From Gemmatimonadaceae bacterium (GTDB taxonomy: Bacteria; Gemmatimonadota; Gemmatimonadetes; Gemmatimonadales; Gemmatimonadaceae), in contig JACDDZ010000078.1 in assembly GCA_013816695.1 (NCBI GenBank), positions 1-7,229 on the forward strand: 7,229 nt of DNA, given 5' to 3'. The notes under the pieces were generated by a model. The model was not told the DNA's origin and made no database searches. It was given only the letters and a program-made list of their open reading frames with translations. The position numbers were made by a program, and so were the translations under genes. This document shows positions 1 to 6,195 of this stretch, piece by piece; position 1 is the stretch's first letter; each line of letters begins with the position of its first letter.

Positions 1-119
1 CCGTCCTGCGTGTAACGGCGGCAGATGTGCCTCTGCCTTACGCTCCCGCCCTCGAGGATTACGTTTTGCCACAGACTTCGGATATCATTAGAGCGGTGCG
101 CCGGCTGGCGGCCTACTAA
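1..119 (+). CDS. 2-oxo acid dehydrogenase E1 component, beta subunit (or beta half), C-terminal fragment
   Basis: Only the last 38 or so residues are present; the reading frame runs from base 3 to the TAA at 117-119, and the 5' end lies outside the window. The tail reads VTAADVPLPYAPALEDYVLP, then a short helix ending in RRLAAY. A 'DVPLPYAPALED..LP' stretch followed by a terminal amphipathic helix is typical of the C-terminus of E1 beta (transketolase C-terminal domain) in pyruvate and branched-chain 2-oxo acid dehydrogenases. E1 is the thiamine-diphosphate enzyme that decarboxylates the 2-oxo acid and reductively acylates the E2 lipoyl arm. An E2 gene lies two genes downstream, which supports the call. 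The fragment cannot show whether this is a separate beta subunit or an alpha-beta fusion, nor the substrate. Its stop codon shares one base with the next ATG (TAATG). Confidence 0.82.
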   Translation, partial: VLRVTAADVPLPYAPALEDYVLPQTSDIIRAVRRLAAY

Positions 120-400
120 TGGCAGTTTCAGGACCCGACGAGTATAAGCTGGAGCGCAGGATCGGTGTTGGGTGCGTCAGCGTCGTTGCAGGCTTCTTCA
201 GCGGCGGAATGATCGGAGTGATGGTCGCGAAGATTGTCGGAAGCTTTCGCGGATGTCAGCCTGCAGAGGGACTGCCGGCTTGCGATTGGCACATTTACGC
301 GGGTGTCGGAATGCTGGTTGGAGTAATTACGCTGCCACTGCTTATTGTCCGCCGGATGCGGCAGAAGTCAGAGGCTGAACGAATTTCTGAACGAGGTTAA
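119..400 (+). CDS. Small two-helix membrane protein of unknown function, between E1 beta and E2
   Basis: A 93-residue protein that I do not recognise. Two hydrophobic segments are visible, about residues 15-41 (Gly-rich, with the FFSGGMIGVMVAKIVG stretch) and 58-77. They are joined by a short loop holding two cysteines, C46 and C55. Arg pairs flank the helices on the same side (R13-R14 before helix 1, R78-R79 after helix 2), so by the positive-inside rule both ends should be cytoplasmic and the Cys-bearing loop external, where the cysteines could form a disulfide. The C-terminal tail is short, charged and hydrophilic. The ATG overlaps the upstream TAA by one base and no good ribosome-binding site is seen, so translation is probably coupled to E1 beta. 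Four bases separate its stop from the E2 start. It may simply be a passenger gene; no function is assigned. Confidence 0.72.
   Translation: MAVSGPDEYKLERRIGVGCVSVVAGFFSGGMIGVMVAKIVGSFRGCQPAEGLPACDWHIYAGVGMLVGVITLPLLIVRRMRQKSEAERISERG
393..396 (+). promoter_or_regulatory. Ribosome-binding site deciding the E2 start
   Basis: GAGG lies 8 bases before the GTG at 405, inside the end of the upstream membrane-protein gene. It supports GTG405 over the TTG at 345 in the same frame, which would add 20 residues with no resemblance to the lipoyl-domain start. Confidence 0.6.
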
Positions 401-404
401 TCGG

Positions 405-1727
405 GTGGCAAGCATAGACGTCATCATGCCGCAGATGGGCGAGTCCATTGCAGAGGGCACGCTCTCCAAGTGGCTGAAAAAAGTCGGCGACGAAGTAAAG
501 CGCGATGAGCCGATCTTCGAGATCTCCACGGATAAGGTTGACGCGGAAATTCCATCCCCGTCTGCCGGCGTGATCGCCGAGATCATCGTTCAGGAGGGCC
601 AGACTGTAGCGGTACAGACTGTTGTCGCGCGCCTCGAGACAGAGAAGGGCGCAGCCATCGCAGTTGAATCAAAACCGGCTGTCGCTCCACAAGCAGCAGC
701 AGCAGCGCCTTCGTCTGCGGCGGTAGCATCCGCACCGCAAAGAGCCGCGCAGCCTGTGGCCGCCGCAGCAAGCAATGGCGGTAATTCTCTTGAAGAGCGT
801 CTGAGAACCAAGTCCTCGCCTCTGGTGAGGAAAATTGCCGCCGAGCACGGGTTGGATATCGCGGCTCTTCAGGGTTCCGGCATCGCCGGACGTGTGACGA
901 AGAAGGACATAGTCGGGTTCATTGAATCGGGCGCACAGGCGCCGGCGAGAATTGCGTCGATGCATGCGCCGGGTGGTGTTTCGCTCGGTGCCGATCATGG
1001 TCCGCTTCCCGAGCCGTGGGCCGGCGACGTAGTTGAGCCGATGTCCAAGATGCGCGCACTCATCAGCGACCACATGATCATGTCGCGTCGCACTTCCGCG
1101 CACGTGACTTCATTCTTTGAAGTTGACTTTACTCGCGTCGCAAAGATTCGCCAGAAAAAGCGCGCCGAGTTCGAGGCATCGTACGGGCAGAAGCTGACCT
1201 ACATGCCGTTCATCATCAAGGCAGTTGTGGACGGATTGAGGGCGTTTCCGATAATGAATGCATCGGTATCCGGCCATAATGTCATTTACCGGAAGCAAGT
1301 CAATATCGGGATCGCAGTCGCGCTGGATTGGGGGCTCATAGTCCCTGTCATCAGGAATGCCGACGATCTTTCACTGTCAGGATTGACGCGCGCGCTGAAT
1401 GACCTGGCAGGCCGCGCCCGCTCGAAGAAGCTTTCGCCCGAAGAAGTTCAGGGTGGGACTTTTACAATTACGAACCCGGGAGTGTTTGGTTCGTTGATGG
1501 GGACGCCGATCATCAACCAGCCCCAGGTTGGCATTATGGGAGTTGGTGCAATCGAGAAGCGTCCCAAGGTAATGACGGGAGCGGACGGCGAAGATACGAT
1601 CGCGATCCGCACCTGCGCGTACTTTTCCATCTCGTTCGACCACAGGGTGATCGACGGGGCAGTTGCCGACGAATTTCTTGCTCATGTAAAGAAGGGCATC
1701 GAGACATACCCTGAAACCGGAGTCTGA
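405..1727 (+). CDS. Dihydrolipoamide acyltransferase, E2 component of a 2-oxo acid dehydrogenase complex
   Basis: A 440-residue E2 with complete domain order. Residues 3-77 form one lipoyl domain (VIMPQMGESIAEGTL) with the lipoylation lysine K44 in EISTDKVDAEIPSP. An Ala/Pro-rich flexible linker follows (about 79-127), partly coded by a short run of AGC triplets near 692-706. Residues 137-174 are the peripheral-subunit-binding domain (SSPLVRKIAAEHGLD...GRVTKKDI) that docks E1 or E3. After a second linker, residues 208-440 are the acyltransferase core ending in the DHRVIDGA motif, with catalytic H413 and D417. The enzyme moves the acyl group from lipoamide to CoA and forms the cytoplasmic core of the complex. 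The core sequence (HVTSFFEVDFTRVAKIRQKK) looks more like the branched-chain or generic family than classical proteobacterial AceF, so the substrate, pyruvate or branched-chain 2-oxo acids, is left open. The partial E1 beta gene upstream fits the same complex; no E3 gene is present in the window. The GTG start is chosen from the SD site and the lipoyl-domain boundary. Confidence 0.95.
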   Translation: MASIDVIMPQMGESIAEGTLSKWLKKVGDEVKRDEPIFEISTDKVDAEIPSPSAGVIAEIIVQEGQTVAVQTVVARLETEKGAAIAVESKPAVAPQAAAAAPSSAAVASAPQRAAQPVAAAASNGGNSLEERLRTKSSPLVRKIAAEHGLDIAALQGSGIAGRVTKKDIVGFIESGAQAPARIASMHAPGGVSLGADHGPLPEPWAGDVVEPMSKMRALISDHMIMSRRTSAHVTSFFEVDFTRVAKIRQKKRAEFEASYGQKLTYMPFIIKAVVDGLRAFPIMNASVSGHNVIYRKQVNIGIAVALDWGLIVPVIRNADDLSLSGLTRALNDLAGRARSKKLSPEEVQGGTFTITNPGVFGSLMGTPIINQPQVGIMGVGAIEKRPKVMTGADGEDTIAIRTCAYFSISFDHRVIDGAVADEFLAHVKKGIETYPETGV

Positions 1728-1985
1728 GTGGCCCGCACGCTGACTATCTCGCGCACGACAGTTCCTCTTGGGGAACGGCCGAAGTATTTCGAGCGGCTTG
1801 CGCTGCGCAAATCGCACTACGAAACGGCCAGGTGCAGGTTCTGGGTGTTTGAGGAAGTCGCGCTGCCCGGTGCATTCATTGAGTTCACTGAAGCCGATGA
1901 CGCAGCCATTCTATCTGCAGCACATTCGAACGCGCCTCACCGCATACTTGACGCAGCGCGCATCTATAAGGAAGTGGAGCTCTAG
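1728..1985 (+). CDS. Small conserved-looking hypothetical protein downstream of E2
   Basis: An 85-residue soluble protein that I do not recognise. Its GTG start directly abuts the E2 TGA, with GGAG at 1719-1722 five bases upstream. It begins with a beta-strand-like segment (ARTLTISRTTVP), then a helix rich in aromatic and basic residues (YFERLALRKSHYETARCRFW), then WVFEEVALPGAFIEFTEADD and a C-terminal segment ending in RIYKEVEL. The strand-helix-strand order with an 'FIEFTEADD' stretch recalls dimeric alpha/beta-barrel (ABM-like) proteins, but that is a fold guess from pattern only. No signal peptide or membrane helix is seen. The SD site, exact abutment to E2 and a one-base gap to the next gene all argue that it is a real gene of the operon. 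Confidence 0.7.
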   Translation: MARTLTISRTTVPLGERPKYFERLALRKSHYETARCRFWVFEEVALPGAFIEFTEADDAAILSAAHSNAPHRILDAARIYKEVEL

Positions 1986-1986
1986 C

Positions 1987-2253
1987 ATGCCAGCACGCGA
2001 AATCGAAATAGACGGAAGCTCCTGGTCGGTATTCCCATCGGGATACGTGACTTCTTACATGCAGGACGAATTCGGATTGTTCTTCGCGCGTGGGACCGGT
2101 GAAAACCGGGAAGTCCGCACGACCCGTTACTCGCCGGTGGGGACGCGGTCGCGCGAGCTGTCCTTCGCGGAGCTCAGCGACCAGGACCTGCGCGGTCTCT
2201 TCGAACAGTCCCAGCCAAGCTTTACCTCGCCAGAGGCCGGCTACAGGCGGTGA
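1987..2253 (+). CDS. Small hypothetical protein upstream of the PHP gene
   Basis: An 88-residue protein that I do not recognise. The ATG at 1987 is preceded by GGAG at 1976-1979, seven bases away; the open frame extends further upstream, but that part overlaps the 85-residue gene in another frame. The N-terminal half looks like a small beta-rich unit (IEIDGSSWSVFPSGYVTSY, then DEFGLFFARG), followed by charged and polar segments (REVRTTRYSPVGTRSREL) and a helical piece (FAELSDQDLRGLFEQSQPS). This reads as a compact cytoplasmic domain; no signal peptide, membrane helix or cysteine motif is present. Its TGA lies within the GTGA overlap with the PHP gene, so the two are likely translationally coupled. 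The phrase 'RYSPVG.RSREL' might describe a nucleic-acid or ligand-contacting surface, but nothing proves it. Function unknown. Confidence 0.68.
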   Translation: MPAREIEIDGSSWSVFPSGYVTSYMQDEFGLFFARGTGENREVRTTRYSPVGTRSRELSFAELSDQDLRGLFEQSQPSFTSPEAGYRR

Positions 2254-3107
2254 CATCGGTCGCGCCTTCCGCGCGCGTAGACCTGCACCTGCACACGACG
2301 GCTTCGGATGGAATCCTGCCTCCGGAAGAGCTCGTTCAGGCGGCACATGCTGCAGGATTGGCGGCAATCGCAGTCACTGATCATGATACCCTCGAGGGAG
2401 TAGAGGCAGCGAAAGCTGCAGCGACGCCTCTCGGGATCCGCGTAATTCCAGGTGTCGAGCTCAGCGTCTTCCACGACGGCCGCGAGATTCACATGCTCGC
2501 GCTTCATATCTCCAGGCCGGAGGCGATCAATGTCCGGCTTCGCCGTTTTCGGGAAACCCGGCAGCTTCGAGCCGAGGAAATTGTTCGCAAGCTCAACGCG
2601 CTCGGAGTTCCTCTACCGCTGGAGTCGGTAATGCTCCAGGCCGGTGATGCGGCCGTGGGCCGTCCGCACGTCGCGCGCGCAATGGTTTCGCACGGCATGG
2701 TTCGCGATAACCATGAGGCATTCGACCGTTATCTGGGCTTCGGACGCCAGGCCTATGTTGCAAAGGAGCGTGTCACGGCACAGGACGCCATCGAAATCGC
2801 GCACGAGGCAGGTGGAGTTGCGTTCTGGGCGCATCCGGGAAACAGCGGTAAGCGCGCGGAGCTGGAGAAATTGCGCGACCTCGGAATGGATGGCGTTGAA
2901 GTGAGGCATCCCAGTCATTCATCGGAAGACATTCTGCGGCTCAGCACACTAGTTGATTTTCTGCAAATGCTGCCGAGCGGCGGATCTGACTGGCACGGCA
3001 CCCGTGATGGTCCGCGCCAGATCGGGAACATGAACGTTCCAATCGAGTGGCTCGAGCGGCAGGATGAGCGCGTTGCCTCGCGCGCAGCGAGTGGAGTCGC
3101 GAAGTGA
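2250..3107 (+). CDS. PHP-domain phosphoesterase (YciV/TrpH-like, nucleoside bisphosphatase or 5'-exonuclease family)
   Basis: A 285-residue metal-dependent phosphoesterase of the PHP superfamily. Metal-ligand motifs are visible in order: H13-x-H15 and D20 in VDLHLHTTASDG; D44-H45-D46 in AVTDHDTLEG; E70 in IPGVELSV; H81 in EIHMLAL; H195 in FWAHPGNSGK; and D247-x-H249 in GGSDWHGT. These positions match the trinuclear-metal site known for the family. Characterised YciV-type members hydrolyse 3',5'-nucleoside bisphosphates and trim short RNA 5' ends; the sequence alone cannot tell those activities apart. The middle insert (about 90-170, with GRPHVARAMVSHGM) is the family's usual helical lid. Length is typical. 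The GTG start overlaps the previous TGA (GTGA); no in-frame alternative start lies before the first metal motif. No signal peptide, so cytoplasmic. The SDR gene follows with another 4-base overlap. Confidence 0.92.
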   Translation: MTSVAPSARVDLHLHTTASDGILPPEELVQAAHAAGLAAIAVTDHDTLEGVEAAKAAATPLGIRVIPGVELSVFHDGREIHMLALHISRPEAINVRLRRFRETRQLRAEEIVRKLNALGVPLPLESVMLQAGDAAVGRPHVARAMVSHGMVRDNHEAFDRYLGFGRQAYVAKERVTAQDAIEIAHEAGGVAFWAHPGNSGKRAELEKLRDLGMDGVEVRHPSHSSEDILRLSTLVDFLQMLPSGGSDWHGTRDGPRQIGNMNVPIEWLERQDERVASRAASGVAK

Positions 3108-3835
3108 AGGTGGACGGACTCGTTGTTCTCGTAACGGGAGCCGGAGTTCGCATCGGCCGCGAGATTGCGATCGCAGTCGCCGAATGCGGGGCCCGCGTTG
3201 CAGTGCATTGTAATTCATCCACGAAGCAGGCTGATGAAACGTTGTCCGCAATCCGTGCTGCAGGTAGCGACGGAGCAGTATTCAGGGCGAACCTGACTGT
3301 CGACGGAAGTGCTGACAAACTTGTCGGCGAGGTGGTGGCGCACTTTGGAATGCTGGATGTGCTGGTGAACTCCGCAGCAGTGATGCAGCGCACGCCTTTT
3401 GGGGAAGTCAGTCTCGCCGAGTGGGATTCAATGTTTGCCCTCAACCTGCGCGCCCCGTTTTTTCTTTCGCAGGCAGCGGCAGCGGCGATGGGCGATCATG
3501 GTGGATCGATAGTGAACATAGCGGACCTGGCTGCGTTCGAGACCTGGCCCGCTTTCATTCCGCACGGAATTACCAAGGCGGGAGTCGTACAGATGACCAG
3601 GGCGCTCGCACGGACACTGGCTCCCCGTGTTCGGGTCAATGCCATTGCGCCGGGTGCGGTGTTACTTCCCGACGGATGGAACGAGGAGAGCGAAGAACAC
3701 ATAATCAGCACGACCCCGCTCAAGCGTCTTGGAAGTCCGAAGGATGTCGCGGAGGCCGTGATCTATCTCATTCAAGCCGACTACGTGACGGGAACAACAC
3801 TCATAGTCGACGGCGGACGTCACATCAGGACCTGA
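3104..3835 (+). CDS. Short-chain dehydrogenase/reductase, pteridine-reductase-like, with His at the catalytic Tyr position
   Basis: A 243-residue SDR with a complete Rossmann fold. The cofactor loop is TGAGVRIG (T11-G18): Arg at position 16 instead of Gly, together with HCNSS after strand 2, is the pattern of NADPH-dependent pteridine reductases (PTR1/FolM type) rather than of generic FabG-like SDRs. N89-S-A-A corresponds to the NNAG motif. In NIADLAAFETWPAFIPHGIT, D141 stands where classical SDRs have Ser, as in PTR1, and 13 residues later the catalytic Tyr of YxxxK is replaced by H154, with K158 conserved. APGAV and the C-terminal YVTGTTLIVDGGR segment are normal for the family. Expected role would be reduction of a pterin or other carbonyl/imine substrate with NADPH, but the Tyr-to-His change makes the activity uncertain. 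GGAG at 3093-3096 precedes the GTG start, which overlaps the PHP stop (GTGA). Cytoplasmic. Confidence 0.9.
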   Translation: MKVDGLVVLVTGAGVRIGREIAIAVAECGARVAVHCNSSTKQADETLSAIRAAGSDGAVFRANLTVDGSADKLVGEVVAHFGMLDVLVNSAAVMQRTPFGEVSLAEWDSMFALNLRAPFFLSQAAAAAMGDHGGSIVNIADLAAFETWPAFIPHGITKAGVVQMTRALARTLAPRVRVNAIAPGAVLLPDGWNEESEEHIISTTPLKRLGSPKDVAEAVIYLIQADYVTGTTLIVDGGRHIRT

Positions 3836-3837
3836 AC

Positions 3838-5178
3838 GTGAGCGCCATATCCCGTTCGTTCCCGGCCATTTTACTCTTTGCCGCGATGTCGTGCACCGGT
3901 GATTCAACTCCCAGCGGAAGGTGGGAGGGCGCGGCATCAGCCTTCGGTGCGAGCGCCCCTCTCACCATTGATTTCTCCCGTGGCAGTGATGGCGAGTTAA
4001 GCGGACGCGTAAGCATGACATCCGAGACACTCTGGGTAGACCATCCGCTGGAGCAAGTCAGGGAGGGGAGTGGGCGAATTCATTTTGAGATTGCGGCGCG
4101 AGACAGAAACATTGCCAGGTTCGACGGCACCTTGCGGGGAGATACCATTCGCGGGCGCATCGTAAGGGGTCAGAATGTGGTTGGAGTAGTATTGCACCGC
4201 ACCGGGATGACTCCTGCAAAATCCTACAATACTGTTCCCACGGATTTTACGTCGCCTGACGGAACGCACATCCGCGGTGAGATTCTGGTTCCGCGAAATG
4301 CAACGGCCAATGCCCCTGCCATAGTTTTTTTACACGGATCGGGTGAGCACTCACGCGAGGACATGAGATTTTACGCGGATCTTTTTGCTCGCAATGGGTT
4401 CGTCGCTCTGCTGGCCGATAAGCGTCGTTTCGGGCGCAATCCGGGTGACTACAACTATCAACGCCTGGCCGATGACGCACTCGCGGGAATTGCGGAGCTA
4501 AAGCGCTCCCCGGTTGTCGATCCTTCACGGATCGGAGTTCTGGGAATCAGTGAGGGTGGATGGGTTGCCCCGATCGTAGCCGCACGGGATAGCGCGCTTG
4601 CATTCGTGATTGCCCTGGTTCCTTCGGGGCATACCTATGCTGAAAATGCGATCTTTCAAGCCAGTCTGAGGCTGGAAGCTGCTGGGGCGACACGCGAAGA
4701 AGTAACAACCTATCGATCAGCAATAAAACGCGTCAACGACTACGTCCGTGGCCTGAGCAGAGGTCTGTCCATGCCTTCCACTGTTTTGAAATCCCTCCAG
4801 CTCGCTCTGGACAGTGCCCGGCGAATTCCCGCACTTCGCATCTCGGATTTGCCTTCCTTGCTCCCAAGAGCTGGCGACCTCCAAGAATTTCGCTGGCAGG
4901 CTCTCGACTTCGATCCGGTACCGTACTGGAAAGGTGTCAAGGCTCCTGTTTTGCTCGTTGTCGGTGAGCTGGACCGCAACGCAGACCCTCGATCAGTACA
5001 GGAGAAAATTGTCCCCGCGATCCGTGGCCGGGTAAAGACTTCAGTTGTTCGGTACGAGGGGGTCGCTCATGACCTGATGGTGGTGCGCGACAGCACTCAT
5101 TTCTTTTTTCCCTATCCCCCGCGCGGATATCCGGACACTCTCACTCGTTGGGCAGAAGGGGTAATGTCACACAACTAG
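3838..5178 (+). CDS. Predicted lipoprotein alpha/beta hydrolase with an N-terminal beta-rich domain
   Basis: A 446-residue exported hydrolase from the GTG at 3838 (AGGA at 3827-3830, 7 bases upstream). The N-terminus has R6, a hydrophobic stretch (8-17) and AAMSC, giving a probable lipidated Cys at C19; Ala rather than Leu at -3 makes the lipobox imperfect. Residues about 27-122 form a beta-rich domain (WEGAASAF..., RGDTIRGRIVRGQNVVGVVLHR). The hydrolase domain follows: a strand pair near 142-153 (SPDGTHIRGEILVP), H166-G-S-G as the oxyanion loop, nucleophile S238 in GISEGGW, probable acid D379 in VVGELDRNADP, and H411 in GVAHD. This resembles dienelactone-hydrolase/prolyl-oligopeptidase-like esterases and peptidases; the substrate is unknown. 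It probably acts in the periplasm or at a membrane surface. The gene is two bases from the SDR and ends in a tail-to-tail overlap with the minus-strand gene. The open frame upstream of 3838 lies inside the SDR and is not used. Confidence 0.88.
   Translation: MSAISRSFPAILLFAAMSCTGDSTPSGRWEGAASAFGASAPLTIDFSRGSDGELSGRVSMTSETLWVDHPLEQVREGSGRIHFEIAARDRNIARFDGTLRGDTIRGRIVRGQNVVGVVLHRTGMTPAKSYNTVPTDFTSPDGTHIRGEILVPRNATANAPAIVFLHGSGEHSREDMRFYADLFARNGFVALLADKRRFGRNPGDYNYQRLADDALAGIAELKRSPVVDPSRIGVLGISEGGWVAPIVAARDSALAFVIALVPSGHTYAENAIFQASLRLEAAGATREEVTTYRSAIKRVNDYVRGLSRGLSMPSTVLKSLQLALDSARRIPALRISDLPSLLPRAGDLQEFRWQALDFDPVPYWKGVKAPVLLVVGELDRNADPRSVQEKIVPAIRGRVKTSVVRYEGVAHDLMVVRDSTHFFFPYPPRGYPDTLTRWAEGVMSHN
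5167..5178. other. Tail-to-tail coding overlap
   Basis: The last 12 bases of the plus-strand hydrolase gene (stop TAG 5176-5178) are also the last 12 bases of the minus-strand BtuF-like gene (stop at 5169-5167). There is no intergenic space for a conventional terminator between the convergent genes, so their transcripts should overlap at the 3' ends unless termination occurs inside the coding regions. Confidence 0.9.
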
Positions 5179-6054
5179 CTCCCACGGCCGTGTTGCGTGC
5201 GGCCACTTGAATCGATCCGGGTGAAACAGGTGCGCCAGCAGCTCGATAGCCTCGGCGACGCGGGGCCCGGGCCTCGCGAAATACGCATTCGCGTCCACGG
5301 CAAAAACCTTCGTGCCCTGAGGCTTTTCAAGCGCCCGCGCCAGCTCCACGGACTGATCGAGCCGGAAGCCGCAAGGCGATACGATAATGATTTCGGGCTC
5401 TGCCTCGCGAACATCTTCCCATGACATGCGCACCGAGTCTGCGCCCGGTTTGCCCATTGGGTCGTGTCCACCGGCAAGCGCGATCATCTCGGGGACCCAG
5501 TGGCCAGCTGAGAAAAGCGGTTCGGTCCATTCCAGGAATCCGACGCGCCGAATGCGTTCGCCGATGACCGCCGCCTGCACGCCCGCAATGCGCGCTCGAT
5601 TCGATTTGATGATCGCTTGGGCATTGGCGCGATAACCGGACACCTCGCCGACTCGGAGAATATTCTCCTCGATATCCGCAAGAGTTTGCGGGGACAGCCA
5701 GACGAGCTCGGGTTTTTGCGGAAGGTCTCGGACGGCGCGAGTGAGCTCATTCCCCGAAGGTGCACAAACCTGACAGAGATCCTGAGTGATGATCACGTCG
5801 GGTGCAAGCCCGCGCAGCAGCACCTCATCGACTTCATACAGGCTCGCGCCGGACTGTAGCCGGGCGGCAATAGCGGTGTCGATTTCCTGCTGCGACATTC
5901 CGTCCAGTGCCAGGGCCGGGCGGCTCACGACCGGGAGATTGAGGACTTCGGGCGGGAAATCACACTCGTGGGAGCGACCGAGGAGATCCGTGCCGCCGCC
6001 AACTGCGTAAAGAATTTCTGTTCCGGCAGGAAGGAAGGATACGATTCGTGGCAT
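5167..6054 (-). CDS. BtuF-like (Fe-siderophore/cobalamin-binding fold) protein without a signal peptide
   Basis: A 295-residue protein of the periplasmic-binding-protein class III fold (BtuF/FhuD family). It starts MPRIVSFLPAGTEILYAVGG, the usual opening strand and helix of the BtuF fold, followed by LLGRSHECDFPPEV, then LAPDVIITQDLCQVCAPSG, a long connecting helix (about 130-165), GFLEWTEPLFSAGHWVPEMI and the C-terminal lobe (AEPEIIIVSPCGF... FAVDANAYFARPGPRVAEAIELLAHLFHP). Relatives bind cobalamin or Fe-chelates for ABC import. Here no signal peptide or lipobox precedes the fold, so the protein is probably cytoplasmic; such leaderless members are annotated as cobalamin-binding proteins in other bacteria. 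C31 and the C94-x-x-C97 pair could bind a metal or form a disulfide. The ATG at 6054 fits the fold start; a TTG at 6072 would add six residues and neither start has a clear SD. No permease or ATPase gene is in the window. Confidence 0.85.
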   Translation of the reverse strand: MPRIVSFLPAGTEILYAVGGGTDLLGRSHECDFPPEVLNLPVVSRPALALDGMSQQEIDTAIAARLQSGASLYEVDEVLLRGLAPDVIITQDLCQVCAPSGNELTRAVRDLPQKPELVWLSPQTLADIEENILRVGEVSGYRANAQAIIKSNRARIAGVQAAVIGERIRRVGFLEWTEPLFSAGHWVPEMIALAGGHDPMGKPGADSVRMSWEDVREAEPEIIIVSPCGFRLDQSVELARALEKPQGTKVFAVDANAYFARPGPRVAEAIELLAHLFHPDRFKWPHATRPWELVV

Positions 6055-6076
6055 GTTGGCAGAAAGGTACAACTAC

Positions 6077-6108
6077 AACTGCGGACAGGAGCGACGGAGC
6101 GACGGACA
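6077..6108 (+). repeat. Left arm of the inverted repeat
   Basis: A 32-base arm starting AACTGCGGACAGG and ending GACGGACA. It is complementary to 6196-6227 with one mismatch. The sequence just outside (6069-6080) is a direct doublet of ACAACT, the second copy of which runs into the arm. Confidence 0.85.
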
Positions 6109-6195
6109 GAATCTGAGGACTGCAGATTCATTGGATACTGCTCTCTTAACCGAAGCTGCGTGAGCAGTTCCCAGGCATTCGCAGTTCTCGGATCT

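Noticed and set aside
345..404. Upstream TTG extension of the E2 frame by 20 residues
   Set aside because: The extra residues overlap the membrane-protein gene in another frame and do not resemble any lipoyl-domain leader, and GTG 405 has a proper SD site.
669..1103. 144-residue minus-strand open frame inside E2
   Set aside because: It lies antisense to well-conserved E2 domains, has low-complexity Arg/Cys-rich content from the Ala-rich linker, and shows no family features.
2941..3444. 167-residue minus-strand open frame across the PHP/SDR junction
   Set aside because: It is antisense to two confidently identified genes, with Ser/Arg/Ala-rich composition typical of shadow frames.
3421..3837. 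Long upstream extension of the hydrolase frame (139 codons)
   Set aside because: It overlaps the SDR gene in another frame, lacks recognisable domain sequence, and would bury the signal-peptide-like segment that begins at 3838.
5184..5193. CACGGCCGTG palindrome near the convergent gene ends
   Set aside because: It is a 10-base perfect palindrome inside the coding region of the BtuF-like gene with no loop or T-run; likely chance in GC-rich DNA.
6055..6072. TTG at 6072 as start of the BtuF-like gene
   Set aside because: It adds only six residues (MYLSAN) that do not form a signal peptide, has no SD site, and the family fold starts at the ATG; kept as an alternative only.
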